Assembly: GCA_933228895.1 (NCBI GenBank)
Contig: OW121855.1
Coordinates: 31,944,698-32,008,697 of the forward strand
From: Platycnemis pennipes
Lineage: Eukaryota > Arthropoda > Insecta > Odonata > Platycnemididae
Direction of reading: 5' to 3'
DNA length: 64,000 nucleotides
Shown here: positions 32,350-46,200 of the stretch, piece after piece
Layout: each line of letters opens with the position of its first letter
Numbering within the stretch: the first letter of the stretch is position 1
Notes under the pieces: generated by a model
The model's input: only the letters and a program-made list of their open reading frames with translations
What the model was told of the DNA's origin: nothing
Databases searched by the model: none
Position numbers and translations under genes: made by a program

Positions 32350-33591
32350 ATTCATTCCCAAAGGGAATCAATTTAAAACCTTCCTTAAATTGCCTTAGAA
32401 AGATCACAAATCCCGCTACAACGGATTTTGAGTGCGATTTCAATTTACATTTGTTTATTGATAGACATGCAGTCTTCATTAGGGGCCGATTTAAACGCAA
32501 TGTTTTGTACGGAGTAAGTGGGACCAAATAATTTCCAAGCATTCCCAATCTGGTTCTTTTGTCACCCATAGGGTGGCATGCCATTGCCTACTACAGTACA
32601 TTCTAAACTTGAAAATATAAAAAGAATTTGGTCATGAAAAGGTAAAACTATATAAAGCATGGCAGATACCTTATCCCCGCACTGAAGATATATCGAAAGA
32701 GGACTTCACATTCATCTCTTATTGCTTAAAATTATCTACTTAGATAGACCTTCAAAAGGCTTAAAACATTTTTTTGCCAATTTTATTTGGAGCGATCTTG
32801 GTTGTGAAGTCAGTAGCTAAAAAGGCTATGAGACTGTTTCTAGCAAAAACTTAAGAGTAAATTAAACAGTCGTCCAATTACGTTCAAAAAATCAACAACA
32901 CGCATAACAGGTACTCTATTTCCGTGAATCCAGTTTGAGCAAGCAAGGTAAACTGGTAGGTAATCTCCTTTTCCTGGAAATCAATACTACGAGCATGTAC
33001 ATTTAATTTACTGGACATCGGCACAAAGAATGATTCACGCTATTTCGTATTATATGCTTACGGTACGATAACATTTACTTTGAGAAATTTAAAATTGGTA
33101 AAGTAAATATTGCCGGAAACAATGTATTTATGAGAAAATGCACAAAACGACATTCTGGTTGAAAATCGTCCATCCAGATATTGGAAATAGCAAAATGTAT
33201 TGATAAAGCAAAAGTTTTTTAATCCCACAGAATAAAACATCACACGCAAGGGTGATAAAAATGTTAAGAGAAAGGTTAAATATTCCCACGATTCCATAAC
33301 GCCACCAAACTTTAGATTAAAAGGCAATTACTGAGTGTCTGACGACTGGAGCCAGCTTTACTTTGGTTTGTGAAACTTTGCTGATTGAGGAAGGGAGCTG
33401 AAATGTAAAACAGGGCCAAGAAACCCGAAGTTGAAGTTTCCTCGCGATTACTTCTGCATATATCTAGGTGGAATGAAGTTTTATTGGCGTCTGGCTTTAT
33501 AAGTGATTAGGCACACCATGATAAAAACTGGGAGACAAAAAATATCTCATATGAGCCCAAATTTCATCCATGCACCGGGATCCAAAACGCC
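32350..33591. other. Non-coding, no gene recognised
   Basis: AT-rich with no recognisable gene or repeat. Confidence 0.5.
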
Positions 33592-33776
33592 TGCGCCGGT
33601 GGCGGCGGGGTAAATCCATCGCCTGTCAATCCCAGGGTCGCGGGTTCGAATCCCGCCCGGGGAGGATTTTCACTTTCTGGGGCATTGATGTTTGTATAGT
33701 CCAGTATGTTAATTGGAAGAGAGGACCTAGTCCTAAATTCGCAAATTAGGATAAGACAATTAAAAAAATTAAATAA
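33592..33776 (+). mobile_element. tRNA-derived SINE (family 2)
   Basis: The head GCGCCGGTGGCGGCGGGGTA is followed by a B box GGTTCGAATCC at 33643-33653. The body has CCCGGGGAGGATTTTCACTT and AGAGAGGACCTAGTCCTAAA-type sequence as AGAGGACCTAGTCCTAAATTC, and an A-rich end TTAAAAAAATTAAATAA. It matches the inverted copy at 8.4 kb. A tRNA gene is excluded because the acceptor and anticodon stems do not fold and a body follows. Confidence 0.8.
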
Positions 33777-34800
33777 TCCAGTCTTAGAAATTGAATGGCG
33801 AATAAAATGAGGTTTTGACACATAATGCATGCGATAATAATGACAAGGGCAATAAAATTGTAGTTGTTTAACATCTCAACTGACGATGCGGCCAACCTTG
33901 GACGAAAAAACTTGGAAAGCAATGTTTCATACGCTCATGTCCCTGATAAGGTTACTTGGCTTTAGTTCACGTGGAAAAAATCAACATTCATCCATTTAAT
34001 TTATCGTGAGCTACAGTCTCCTAGCCACTTCAACTAATAGAATTTACAACCAAGATATACAACCAAGGCTCTTATTTACAACCAAGGCTCTAAATACAAT
34101 TGGGTAAAAATTTTTAAAGCATTTTGAAAGTCTTTCAATAGCAAATTGTCAGCTATAAAAGATGCATGTGAAGTCCTCTTTCTATATATTCTCGGTACTG
34201 AGATAGGGAGTCTTCCATGCCATATAGTAGGTACGTTATCTTTTCAAGAAAAAATTCATTTACACTACTATTTAGAGATATTCAACAGTTCAAGGGTACT
34301 TAAAGACAAAAATTCTATGTTCCATTTAAAGATGAACGGCTACTTAGAAAAAGCTTCACCAATCTAAAAGTATTCGACCTTAGAAAAATTATAGCTCCCG
34401 TCGAAAAATAATCATGATAAGGTGTCGCCGGTGTCTAGAGTAAAAAAAGGATACATTAATGAGCATGCATGCATTTTTTTCACCGTTGTCGTGCATGTCA
34501 GTCACTGATGGGACTCATTGTATCAGGTGCTGCAATACGTACTCGTTTGATTTCCAGTTCGATATAGATGGTTGCACATATTCGTAAGGGATGCGTCACC
34601 ATGTTTTGTCAAAAGCTTGATAATTCTCAAGCCGAAGCAATTCGTAAGATTCGGCAGGTGCTCGGGGAGGATGATATTGGGAAACCAAAATAAACGAGGG
34701 GCTCGGGCGATTCAAAAACGGCTGCACATCTCTGGCAATTCACTAGAGCTCTGAGATTCCACAAATAACTTACGGTGCTGCATTTTTCGAGAAGGTGCAC
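33777..34800. other. Non-coding, no gene recognised
   Basis: AT-rich. Small chance frames only. Confidence 0.5.
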
Positions 34801-35330
34801 ACGTTTACTCGGAACCGAAATCAAAATTTTGTACACGATATCGTTAGATGGAAACGAAAAAAGAAATTTAGTGAAAAAATTAATCTTCTAACCACAACCA
34901 TTCACTCATAAATCAAAAATTAGAATAAGCAAAAGGTGACGCCCACCGGAAAAGTTGCTGTGATAACATTGACGTCATTTTCCTCCCGCCCTTGACTGCT
35001 TTTCGAGGAAGGGAAGGGAGTGGAGGGGGATTCTCGGAAGGTCTGCTCGTACAGATAGTGTCGTAACTACTCCGATTGGCAGAGACAGCTGTGTCCCCCC
35101 CCCTTTGCGATAAGGCGAAGTAGCTTCGCGGGCTCAGTTGTGATTGGACGAAGTCGTTATACGTCAGAGGTTGCACCACACCCACTTTTCCGAAAGGGTT
35201 AAAAACATTAGTTTTTCGACGACTATAACTCGAGAAATAATGGACGGATCAAAAAACGGAAAAATGCGTGTCTTTTTATTTTACGAACTCTATCATAACT
35301 CTATCATATCAAAAATATGGTAAACGACCC
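34801..35330 (-). repeat. ~510 bp MITE-like repeat, copy 4 of 4
   Basis: Starts ACGTTTACTCGGAACCGAAA and ends ATGGTAAACGACCC, inverted relative to copies 1 and 2. It contains a CRE palindrome TGACGTCA (34970-34977), two ATTGG (inverted CCAAT) boxes and the GCGATAAGGCGAAGTAGCTT landmark. The short terminal similarity CGTTTACYC at both ends supports a MITE-like origin. No transposase frame is visible. Confidence 0.75.
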
Positions 35331-38300
35331 AATTAGATCGCCGTTTGACAAAATGGAAAACTGCTGACACAGTTGGGATCAACGAAGATTCCGCACTTGA
35401 TTTTTACGGCTATGTGATGCACTGCTGTGGAATGGACCGGGCCTGGTAGTTTTCGTTAAAAGAAACTAGCAGTTTCAGCACTGCTTCGGAAAAAAAACAC
35501 TTATGTCCATTCGCCACCCCTCATTCAGCAAAATATTGTATTCCAATTTTTTTCCAAGCAGCCTACCCACCACAAATGGTTTCTTTCGGCTTTTGATAAA
35601 TACTGAAGATAAAGACACACCAGAAAGGCTTTCAATTTGGAGTGTAAAAATAAGATAGTGTAAGGCGCAACGCCAGACCTGTAAATGCCTGCCAGACATT
35701 CCATCGACATATCACTTCCTCGCAAGCCGTGAGAACTTCATCGCAACTTGCGTTAATTTTGGTGATAAGTAGACAGAGAATACCGAGCGCCACTGTGATT
35801 GGACAACCTAACTTGTGATCGCGAACGCTATCACGAACGTGAACGCAAAGAGAAGTCCGCGTAATGCAATTTGCGTTAAAACTTGGAGTTAGAGAACGAG
35901 AATTAGGCCCTAGGAATGTTTCCAGCAAAAAAATGATTAGTTGTCATTAATTGTGTGGAGGTGCAAGGGGTCTCATTTGAAGACAATCAGGGTTCCAACC
36001 TTGTCTTAAACGCAACAATTATTTCCCCGGCCGAAGATACTCCGGTACTCTGTTTATCTCTTCCATTTACACTCTATTTCTTTCTCTGTACTTCTATTTC
36101 TTAACATTTGAGAAAACAGTAATGAAACAGCGTAAATATTCATAGCGTAAATATACTATGGAGCCTAAAAAAGTAAATATACTATGGAGCCTGTCGTAAC
36201 ATCAATTTGTGATCTTCATTGTAGGGAGAGGCGATGAAAATATATTTAAACATTTCTTGATATCGATGCAGAGGATGCATAAGTACCATGAACGAGTATT
36301 CCTAAAACATCACGAGGTCACGTGATGTCAACAAACCAGGTGGGTTTCGGGATACAGCTGCTAGACTATCGTTGGAAGCAAAGCAATGGATTTGTTTAGA
36401 TGCGATTGATTTGTAAAAATCTAAGAAACTGTAGATGAAACAATGAATATTAATGAAATGAAACGGTGCAGTATTACATCCTGTCATACTGAATAAGCTA
36501 TAGCGAAAGTCCTGGATTATCGTTCAACAAGATGCCAAAGAGCCGCCTGGGCCAAGGAATATTTCTTGCACTGGGAGAATAAAATCCGTCCCGTAGAAAT
36601 AAGTTAAACATTTCTCCAAGCATGTGAGTGCGCTCCCGATACTTTTCAGACAGGGAATTACAAACCTTAATATCAGTTAGGTGTTTCTTAAAATATCAGC
36701 AGTTTCAGCCGGTTTTTTCTTCTCTCATAGTATAAAAACGTTAGCCTAGGACCAGGTTGCCATTTTTCAAAACTGTAAAAAATAAGTGCCTTAGCAAGTT
36801 GTTAGTGCCCCAGAATTCCTATGATTCCCTTAAATACTAATCATCATTCACATTTCCAAAAACAGCACTTCTACTCCATACACGGTCCGAACTAAATAAC
36901 AATTTTAGCTTATGTTTCAAAGAGTAGGTACATACACGAAAAGATAGATAGCATTACCTACCGAGTTATTATACTCTGGCAATAGCTTTAAGCTATTTTA
37001 TACGCATTTTACTTGAATAATCCACCAGAGTACATTAGCCTTGCAGCTTCCCTCTTCTTTTGGTAATGAAGAGCACGCTCTCACATACATTTTTCCATAT
37101 GTTTAAGTTTCCGATGAATAAGGCTATTACGACACCCCAAGAGGGTATGTCCTGCCATTTGCAGTCGGTTGCTTCCGAAATATTCAACGAGCTTAAAGCG
37201 CAATTGATGTCAAAGTTTTTTTAACTTCGTTGATACTGAATCCCGTCGATCAACCACTGAATCCCTTTGAACCTGATTTTCTCTGTCCTCAACAAGGCTT
37301 CATAGATCCGTCAAGTAAAATTAGTATAAACGTTAATCCTAGAAAAAAACAGATGCTGGTGAAATAACATAGCCACAAGAATTATTTATGCACGTAATTT
37401 TCCGACAGTTGTATCCATTGCCGTTCGCCGAGTATTTCAATATTTTAGAATATCGTTACCTGAATATACGAAATTTGAAAAGTCACGCTTAAGGGCCACA
37501 TTCAGTATCTGAACTACAGTCTCTCTCCTTGTACTTGCATCATAAAATTCACTATTACGGGTCAAATTGGTGTACCTACATATTCTCACAGCAAAGGTGA
37601 CATTACTTCTCAGCGTAACGCATAGACGTAATTGCATTCCGCTTCTAAGTATATTGAGGATAATATGCATACTTTTTTAAACTCATAATAGAGATTAAAT
37701 GAAGCATGCAGTATAAGTGAGATTGTACTCAAGAATCTTAATATGTGCTTATGTCTAACTGTAAACACACATCGTTCGTCCCCAACTGACGCTAAAGACA
37801 TCTGCCGTCAACCTGGTTGATTAATGATTCACGCCTATTGGTAACTCGCCCATTGCTGAAGATGAGAAAGAATATTGGAGTGCTGAGTCTATTAAGGGAG
37901 GGGAGAAGATTTTCGAAGAAATTCGGAAGAGGCAAATGTGTAAGATGGAAAATTTAAATAGACATTATGATACTGAAGGCCCTTATCACTGTTAGCGTGT
38001 CGGTAAGCAAGGCAGAGGAATTAATTCATATTTTGGATGCTCTAAATAGGGTTAAGAAATGCGCATACCTGAAAAGAGAAAAAGCAGAGCAAAGGAGCCC
38101 TTATGCAAAACGTAAAGAGAAGAAGAGAAGTAATACTTTGAAAACTAACCCACCGTAACAATCAATGGAAATGGTCTTTATCAGAAAAATATTGTTTGAA
38201 TAATGAAGACAATGAGAATATTTATAGCATAAATTTCCGCGGGCAACTCCGATAAGGTTCTCGCAGAAAGTTAGCGATCCTTCAAAATGAGAATATTAAT

Positions 38301-39814
38301 GCTATGTAATATGCTAACACATGCGTCTTTAAAAATGCTAAATATTCGCTGAAACTAGTAATAAAAACTAAATATCAAGCCGAGGTCGAAGAAAGAAGGG
38401 CGCATTAAGCAGAAGAAAATGAATGTCTTTTGGCCACATATATTCTGACCCTAACGGTGCCATGTCGCTCTTTTTTCACGTGCAGGGATCTTCTGAGTCA
38501 CGTTGCACCTTCTGTTCCAAATGTACATTTATTATTTCGCACAGGAATGATGGAAGGTTAAAATGAAAACTAGATAGACCGAAGGAGGCGTGTTTAAGGA
38601 TAGGGCAGTGGATAAATTTAGGATATGAGTTTTGATGGAGGAGACACGGGCGGAAATGCCCTCCGGATGGTTAATTCTTTTATATAAACCACTGTGGGAA
38701 TCTATCATGATAGCGCCAAATTCATCGATAGAGAGGTCCATAAAAATTATGAACTGCCGTGAAGTTTCAGTGAGAAATTAGCAAGAGGCTAACTCAGGGT
38801 GCAGGTAACTCACATTCCGGATAATTCATTCATTGCGTAATGTTTAAATTTCTCAAAAGAAAATATTATGCAAACTAATTCTTCTTCCTCAAAACTACTA
38901 CTCTGATTTTCTTCCTCTTTACTTAAGAGACCCGTTACATAAAGATAATGGTTGTCGAAAGAACTAGAGCCAGGGAAATTAAAAACACTGAACGAATTCC
39001 CAAATGAGGCGTATTCATTTCGAATCAGGGTTTAAAATCAAGCAATCAATATAATTCCACAGTTTACAATATTATAGTGGATTACGAATTGCAAATAAAT
39101 AACATATTAAGAGCACATACTGTAACACATTGTAGATTTAAATTCTGAATTCCGTGAGAGCCTAATTATTTTCTTTTTATTCGGCGACAAATCTATAAGT
39201 ATCCATTAACATTCGCAAAATGTAAATCCTAAGAAGTATTTCAAATTTCTACGAAAAACATCAACGGTATCAGGTATTTAAATAGTAAATTTTTGCCTTT
39301 AAAAAAAAATTAGCGACACACAATAGACCCATCCTATAAATAAGCTCATGTGCTCCACACGTGATTAATTAAAACCGTCTAAGGCACGGATCTACGTCCG
39401 TGATAAAAACTGTCCGTTAAATAATGACTTCCTGAATCCATTAAAAATTAATTATAATTTTAAATGCGAGTATTTACAATTAGAATCCTGGAATGTAGAG
39501 AGCGAAATCTCTCAGAGGCAGAACACCCAGAGGGAGTGAAATGCAGAGAATAAAACTTACTCATGAAAAACATTTCGCCTGAATTGGGAGGGGGCTGCTT
39601 GTATTTTTTACGAGAGATATATGAGGGATATATACTGCATCATAATTAGTGCCCTCAATCCATTGACAATCTCAAACATAATGCATCTATGGTTATTATA
39701 GGTGAGTGTAACATAATGGAAGCAGAGCCTGAAAATGAATTAGTTATTATTAGTAATTTTAAGGGGCCATGTCTGACCGGTAAGGTCGTACCTAGGATGT
39801 GTGAGACATTAGAC
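35331..39814. other. Non-coding, no gene recognised
   Basis: Mostly AT-rich sequence. Open frames up to 98 codons on the minus strand near 35.5-35.9 kb show no recognisable motif. No repeat shared with the rest of the window was noticed. Confidence 0.5.
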
Positions 39815-40085
39815 GAGGGAAGGATTTTTCAGTGATAGGAGGATAGGTGGAGAGTATCCTGGTGCCGGTATTGCCTTACTCTTAACGATGGATGTCAAGG
39901 GGACAACGGTTTGTAATATCCCATCCGACGGGAGTACTACTGCACTTGATGTGCCCTCCACAAGATACTCAAGTGGGGATCGGTATACCATTGAAAAATC
40001 CGTTACTACCGGGAATCGAACACAGGTCCTCGGGAAAGGGAAGAAGTTACTCTAGCCACCGCAAAGACCCGATTCCCAATTGCAT
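39815..40085 (-). mobile_element. SINE family 1 copy (diverged)
   Basis: The minus strand gives ATCGGGTCTTTGCGGTGGCT, a B box GTTCGATTCCCGG, ACCGATCCCCACTTGAGTAT, GTCGGATGGGATATTACAAA, CCCCTTGACATCCATCGTTA and GGATACTCTCCACCTATCCT, in the family order. The AACC-rich tail is missing at the left end and no target-site duplication is evident. Confidence 0.75.
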
Positions 40086-43000
40086 CACGGCATTCAAACT
40101 CCATACTGTTGAAATTAAAGATGCAGCTAGTTTGATATCATGAGCGTGAGGGAAAATCATGGGAACAGTGTATTACCCTCGAAAAAACTGGAAAAGACTC
40201 AGCAAACGAGACGCATAGAGACATCGCGAAATAGTATTCCATGCGCTACCAAGAAAGTAGGGAAAAAGGAAAATTAAATCAACACAACACTCTTGAGGTG
40301 TATCCTGCTGTTACTTTGATTAAATTTTTCTTGTACTTCTGTGCCCCTTGAACCCTGTCAAGGACTTTATTGCTTGACGGAGAATCATCAGGGCATCCCC
40401 CTATCAAAATGAAAGCATACATAAATATTCGAACAAACGAGGAAGACAATGCCTTTAAGGCCTGCCACTACTTCTTCCTCATAGAATAGCGCTCCGAGCA
40501 ATAGTATCGTCTATGCATGGTAAATAAGGCCCGGAGAATGAAATCAACTAGTTTTTGACAGGGGAAAAAAGGGATGCCTGCGGAGATGAAGAGGTAAAAA
40601 AAATGTTAAAGGAAACTTTATTTTATTTCTGAATATAAGATCAAAGCTTTTTAATCAACGTGGTAACGGAGAGATATGAAAAAAACGAGGGGGAAGTCTC
40701 TGGTCTGAGAAGAAGGGGGATGATGATGAGAGGAGCTGTGCGAAAAAAGGTATGCGCGGGACAGTGGTAGGGTTTCTTTGTCGACGGGAGTGAGGAAAAG
40801 AGAAAAGAGAGAGGAGAAAACATGGAGGAGGAGTAAAGGTGAGATATGGGATGGGAGAAAGGGAGAGGCTGAAGTTGCGGTCAGGAAGAGAGGGAAACCC
40901 GGAGAAGAGGAGATAAATGAAGGAAAGGCCGACGGAGATAAATGAAATGTGTTGTGAGAGATAGAATGCAAAGGTCCGAGCAGAGAGAAAAGAGAAAGGA
41001 ATGTGAAAGTTTGGAGCGGCGTGATGAAGAGGAAATTAAGAACAGAGGCGGATTTAGTCACCCTGAGCCCAGGTGAACCGGAGACTACACTCTTTGACTC
41101 CAGTTTTTAATAACTTGCATGCCTATATAATTTTAAATATACTCCTCAAAGCTTTGTGCCCGTTTTCCTTTTTCATTCGATAGAACATAACACCATCTGC
41201 GATTGATACAGTATGAAAGGTCAGTGATTGCCAATGAAAATAAAACAGAATAAGAGTTTCAAATAGGTGCTAAATGACCTTAGGTGTCGATGCACCCCAA
41301 AAATTAATTCTACTACTACTACTACGAGTTTCAAATATCGCAATTTAATTTTGAATGAAATTTGAGTGTTCTAATTTACATTAGTATTCAGAAAACTCAA
41401 TATTATTCTGCATCTCAATACTGTCTCAGTCAATGGAAAAACACAGCAGAGTTGGACATAAATATAATAGGAAGGGAATTTACAATAGCAGAAAAATTTC
41501 AAAAGTATGTTTTTCATCAGCGCAACAAACTATGGATAAATTATCTTAGTTTTTGTCTTTCAATAGCTACATTTATGTCAACTAAAACTCGAGCTACTTC
41601 ACTTAGCTCAGTCTTCTCTTACCTTCCCATTGTTTTTATTTCCTATTGATATCAGTGTACTTTCGCCATTGAAGCTTGAATACAAACAATATAGGAAGCA
41701 TGGCTTTTAAAAACATTATTGCATTGAAAAAAGGCAATTTTTCAGCGAAATGTTGACTTTAAACATTAGAAATTGACATAGAATGTAAGGATTTCTTTCA
41801 AGCTAGTACATATCTAAGCTGATCAATGCTAAATTTATATTTCTTAAGAGATAAAGATATTCTTCACCTAAAGTTTTATGGGTAGTTGATACGTGTTAAG
41901 CAGTGGTTTGGAATAATTAAACGAAAATTCCAATTCTGTAGAGCTGACCGAAAAAAAGGAATTTTCTCCGAGAGTGTTATATTAGAATTCAGCAGAGGGC
42001 TTCCTTTTCATAGTAAAATAAATAATAGCTGTACTGCAGGAGGTAGAAGGACAAGGTGGCTGAGGATTTCCGTCATATAAATTGGAGGAAAAGGAAGCTG
42101 GGCACAGGAAGATACGGAGGAAAAGGATCAGCATGAATTTCATATTTAATGCATAGGTATCTGAGTGATATGACTATGGAAATGTTTGATGAACAAAATT
42201 AAATACTGATTTTGTGTTCATTTAGCAGACCGGTAATGAATGCTATGAATGTACTCGAAGATGCCAACATGCCAGGCCTCTTAAAGTACCTACTACTTAA
42301 ATACCTAAAAAGTTTATTTCTTTAACTCAAGTGGCTTTAACTCCACATATCCCTCTAGAAACAGCTGGGTATCTAAAACAACACCAAATATCACTTTCAA
42401 CAAAATTCCAAAGGCAATGCTCTTGATACTTGAGTTCAAAACTAAAACATTCCATTCAAATATCAGTTCTTGGAACGATACCAAATAAATGGCTCCCCTA
42501 CTTCTGCCACTCTAGATGCCAGAGGACGGTGGTCAATACGACATTTACCACCGGTGGGTCACATGATTGATATGCACGGGATGCTTCAATGCTCCAGAGC
42601 TAATCCGGCGGCGAGATATGTTTGAGCAGGACGGGGAAAAGAATAATTTCAGCCGAAGATAAATCGACCAATCCGGACTTCCACAAGGGGAATATATCGT
42701 GCCGAGGGGATGTATGCTGTCAGGTTTGAGACCCGCATCCTAGAACTGTACCGTTCCTCTATATTTGCCTAGTAGGACTACATTCGCTTCTGCCTTGAAC
42801 GTAGGTGCCGAAGAGAGAGACTGATTGGATAACTGATTGATTGATTAGGCGGCGTGTTTGCACGATTAGGGTTATGTCGGACACACAGCACGACCTCTCA
42901 CATCACAGGCTTCCATCGGGATACTTTTTACAATGCCTTACTTATGAGGGTTAAGCTGGACAGAATGGGACACTCTTCATTTAGGAATATGTTATCTATT

Positions 43001-43177
43001 TTTATCTTATTTCATCTTCGCATCTATTACATTTCATCATAAGATTACAATTAATTTTTTAAAGAATATTACTCAGGGTTATAACCCATATGGACGCGAA
43101 AAGATAGATATAACCGAAATACAATCTTAACTATTAAGTTATGATCTGAAACTAGAAATCCAATTGCAATTATCCAG
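40086..43177. other. Non-coding, purine-rich tract at about 40.65-41.06 kb
   Basis: The plus strand is strongly purine-rich from about 40650 to 41060 (runs of GGAGAGG and GAAGAGG type). This creates a long low-complexity Ser/Pro/Phe frame on the minus strand that is not a credible gene. A short CTA repeat lies near 41310. The rest is AT-rich with nothing recognised. Confidence 0.5.
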
Positions 43178-43258
43178 GGGAGTAGTATTAGATTAGATAG
43201 GGAGTAGTATTAGATTAGATAGGGAGTAGTATTAGATTAGATAGGGAGTAGTATTAGG
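43178..43258. repeat. 22 bp minisatellite, about 3.7 units
   Basis: Units of GGGAGTAGTATTAGATTAGA plus TA start at 43178, 43200, 43222 and 43244. The first three are identical and the last is partial, ending ATTAGG. Perfect identity suggests recent slippage. Confidence 0.9.
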
Positions 43259-46200
43259 CTTTAAGGTGCACCGAATACTATTTCTAATCGCCCCATCTAA
43301 CATAACAGAACACTAAGGTCGATGAATTTCGACTATTCAGAATTAGTTGATCGTTTTGTTTCTATATAAATAAGGTTTATGTACTGGAAACATGCTCTAC
43401 AGTCTTAGAGTGAAAGTGAATCTTATAATGTTAGGAAAATATTTTTTTTCTGCCAATGTGCAGGTTAAGCTGGGTTTAGATGGTCATGAAGCTCTTATTT
43501 TAACTCCTATTCTAAACCCTATGTCCTTCTTCAGGTCAGCATAATTCCTGCTTATTGCATGCAAGCTACCTGATTTCACCTCACCCTACCCCTCCTACTA
43601 AACATTATTCCCTCTAATTCGTCCTTCGAAACATTCTCGACCAGCTTCATTCAGCCTCTAATTTTCTCAATCAACTTCATTTCTTTCTTTACCTTCTCTA
43701 ATGAAAAAATTGCCGTTTTGCATGTAAATGAGTACAACGGTTTTTGGAAACAGTTTTCCTTCGAAGAATATAAAAAATAGAAATATACTTAGAGAGAATT
43801 TTTAGCGATATCCAAACAATAGCCTGAGTTGAAATATTAGGAATTAAAATTAGTTAAAGATAATAGAAAAGTAGCATCAATTATATTATAATAGCTCTGG
43901 TAACTGCTCAAAGTCAGTTTTTTTTTTAAATACGCGTTTATGAAATATCTAGAAAGTGAGTTTTATGATAAAGAGAAAGCTAAAATCAAGCATCCAATGG
44001 GAAATTATATCAAAGCATTGAAAAGATATTGCTGTCGTCGTTTTTAATATCGAAAGTATGATTCACATCATGATTTCCCTGGGACGATTTGAAATAAAAC
44101 CTACAGCGACAGTGAAAATGATATAGATCTATAGATTTCGTCTCTCACACGGCCATTTTCATCATTTCTCTTCGTATAATATCGCTTCCGCGATAATATT
44201 AACCAAAATATGTGTAATGTGGTAGTATAATATTTAGTATCATAAAATTTCTCATATTTACACAAATTACTACCGAGTCACTTCGGCGTTCAGCGTCCAC
44301 AAGCCTGAAATATTGCTTCATATGCATTCCTCATTAGAATAATAATATCCAGGTTTTACCTTAAACATTAACACTGCTAGTTCGATACGAATCCACATGT
44401 TGTACCAAATTCCTTTTTGTCGAGTGCTCTTACAAGCTGCTATTTGAGTTCCCGAACGTTTTCAAGAACGAAGAAAAGAAAGGGTCGTGTGACGGAGAAA
44501 GCAATGCGACTTTCAGTATTATTTTAACACAGCTATTCCTAAAAATGATCAGCTTGAGTTCAAGCTTTTCAGAGATCATTTAAGATAACATTGTTGCCAT
44601 TTATCAACTTATTTATCGATGCACTACACCATTTATCACCTAATTACATGGTCAAGAGCCTATCCTCAGGCTCACATATTGAATCCCTGCAGTCTTTTAA
44701 AATAAGGTTCTGTAGGCTTCTAGCACTTTAGTCTTCTAAACACTGGCCATCCAATAAGAATGGAGAGGAGGAAGAGGATGTAAAAGGTAATAAATACGGG
44801 GAGGGTCGCAGCAGGTGAGAAAAGATGCCAATGATACGTGAGAATGGGAACGGAGGGAAATTGAATATAAGGAGCCATCGCCTAATTGCTCGAGAAAAGA
44901 TCGAAGTGACTTTTACCCCCAATCCTCTTCAGCTCCCTTCACCGGCGCGCCGCCGACTTTTTAATTAAAGACCGCCGAATCAAGGGGAAAGGGGCGGGGG
45001 GGGGGGAGGGTTCACCCAGATTCCTCCTTCAACCCACCCACTCCCGGTACGAAATTCTTTCCCCAAACCCTGTCCTCGGCGACCAATCAACCCCGAGGCG
45101 CATCTCGGAGGGTGGACGAAAGGAGGCGGGGGGCGAAATAGGGAACGGAAAGGGACCCGCAGCTGGAAATGGGGTGAGGAAATGATGTCTCGCGCGGAGA
45201 ATGGACCGAGGAATAAAGGGCTTTGGTGTGTGGGTGTGGGAAAGATGGTGAGAGAGTGGTGTTGGAGAGAGGGGGTTGGGCTTATGAAAATGGAAAGTAA
45301 TGCAGGAGAAAAGGGTTGGGTGACGGAGGTGGCGAACGGGCGAGGTTGGTGAAAATATGGGTGGATCTCGGGCGAAAATAGTTGCGGCGAGGGGAGGTTA
45401 GATGATTGGTTCGCTGCAGAGACTGGTGGGAAGGAAAAAAAGAGGCCCAAATTGGAGAGACAGACGAAAAATTGGTTCATAAGGGTGTAATTGAGATCTC
45501 AAGATGCATTTCCTTTCCCCTCTATATTTTTGTCACTTTCATGTACAAATAATGCCCGTTCCATGGAGACAGTTTTCGGGTAGGATGTAAAATCCACGCA
45601 GTAAAGAATGAGGTTAGAAGAAACAAAAGGACATTCTCCTGCTTGGTAACTCTCGAAAGAGCATGTGATCGTGTAACAGTGGGTGTTGATAAGAATCACC
45701 AAAGAATAAAATGACTACGGATTAGTATTTTCTGGGTAGATCTCTACTATATTATTGCTACTACTTTACTGTGTTGCTTTTTTGTTGCAAACTTTATCAA
45801 TGTTTTCTTTATGTACTGCTCTTATGGGGAAACCCAGAGCATGAAATAAATTCAATTCAATACTAGCTCCACCTTGCAAAATTAGCTAGGAAAGGGGCTC
45901 ATTAATGACTATTTAAATAGTTAATGAATTAATTAATGAATTAATTAATAAATAATTAATGACAAACAAACAACAAAAACTGCCAAAACTATTTATTACA
46001 CCCACATAAAAATGTAAATGTGACTATAAACAGGAGTAGTTATGTGCCGATAGCCATGTGTATACTTATTGCGACCTCAAGGGATATAAATTTAATAATG
46101 TCTTTAGAAAACGAATGTATGGTAGCATAAAAGGAGAGATGATATTCTAAAATGGTCACTAAAAGAGCACTGAAATAAACAAAACTGCATATATATCAAG

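Noticed and set aside
33592..33670. Possible functional tRNA gene; also the tRNA-like heads at 5.7 and 48.1 kb
   Set aside because: Only the promoter boxes are conserved; the cloverleaf does not close and SINE bodies follow.
40651..41061. 136-codon minus-strand frame
   Set aside because: Read-through of a purine-rich tract giving low-complexity Ser/Phe/Pro protein. The frames at 44980-45480 and 48844-49287 are of the same kind.
43178..43258. CRISPR-like array
   Set aside because: Units are contiguous with no spacers; it is a plain minisatellite in a eukaryotic genome.
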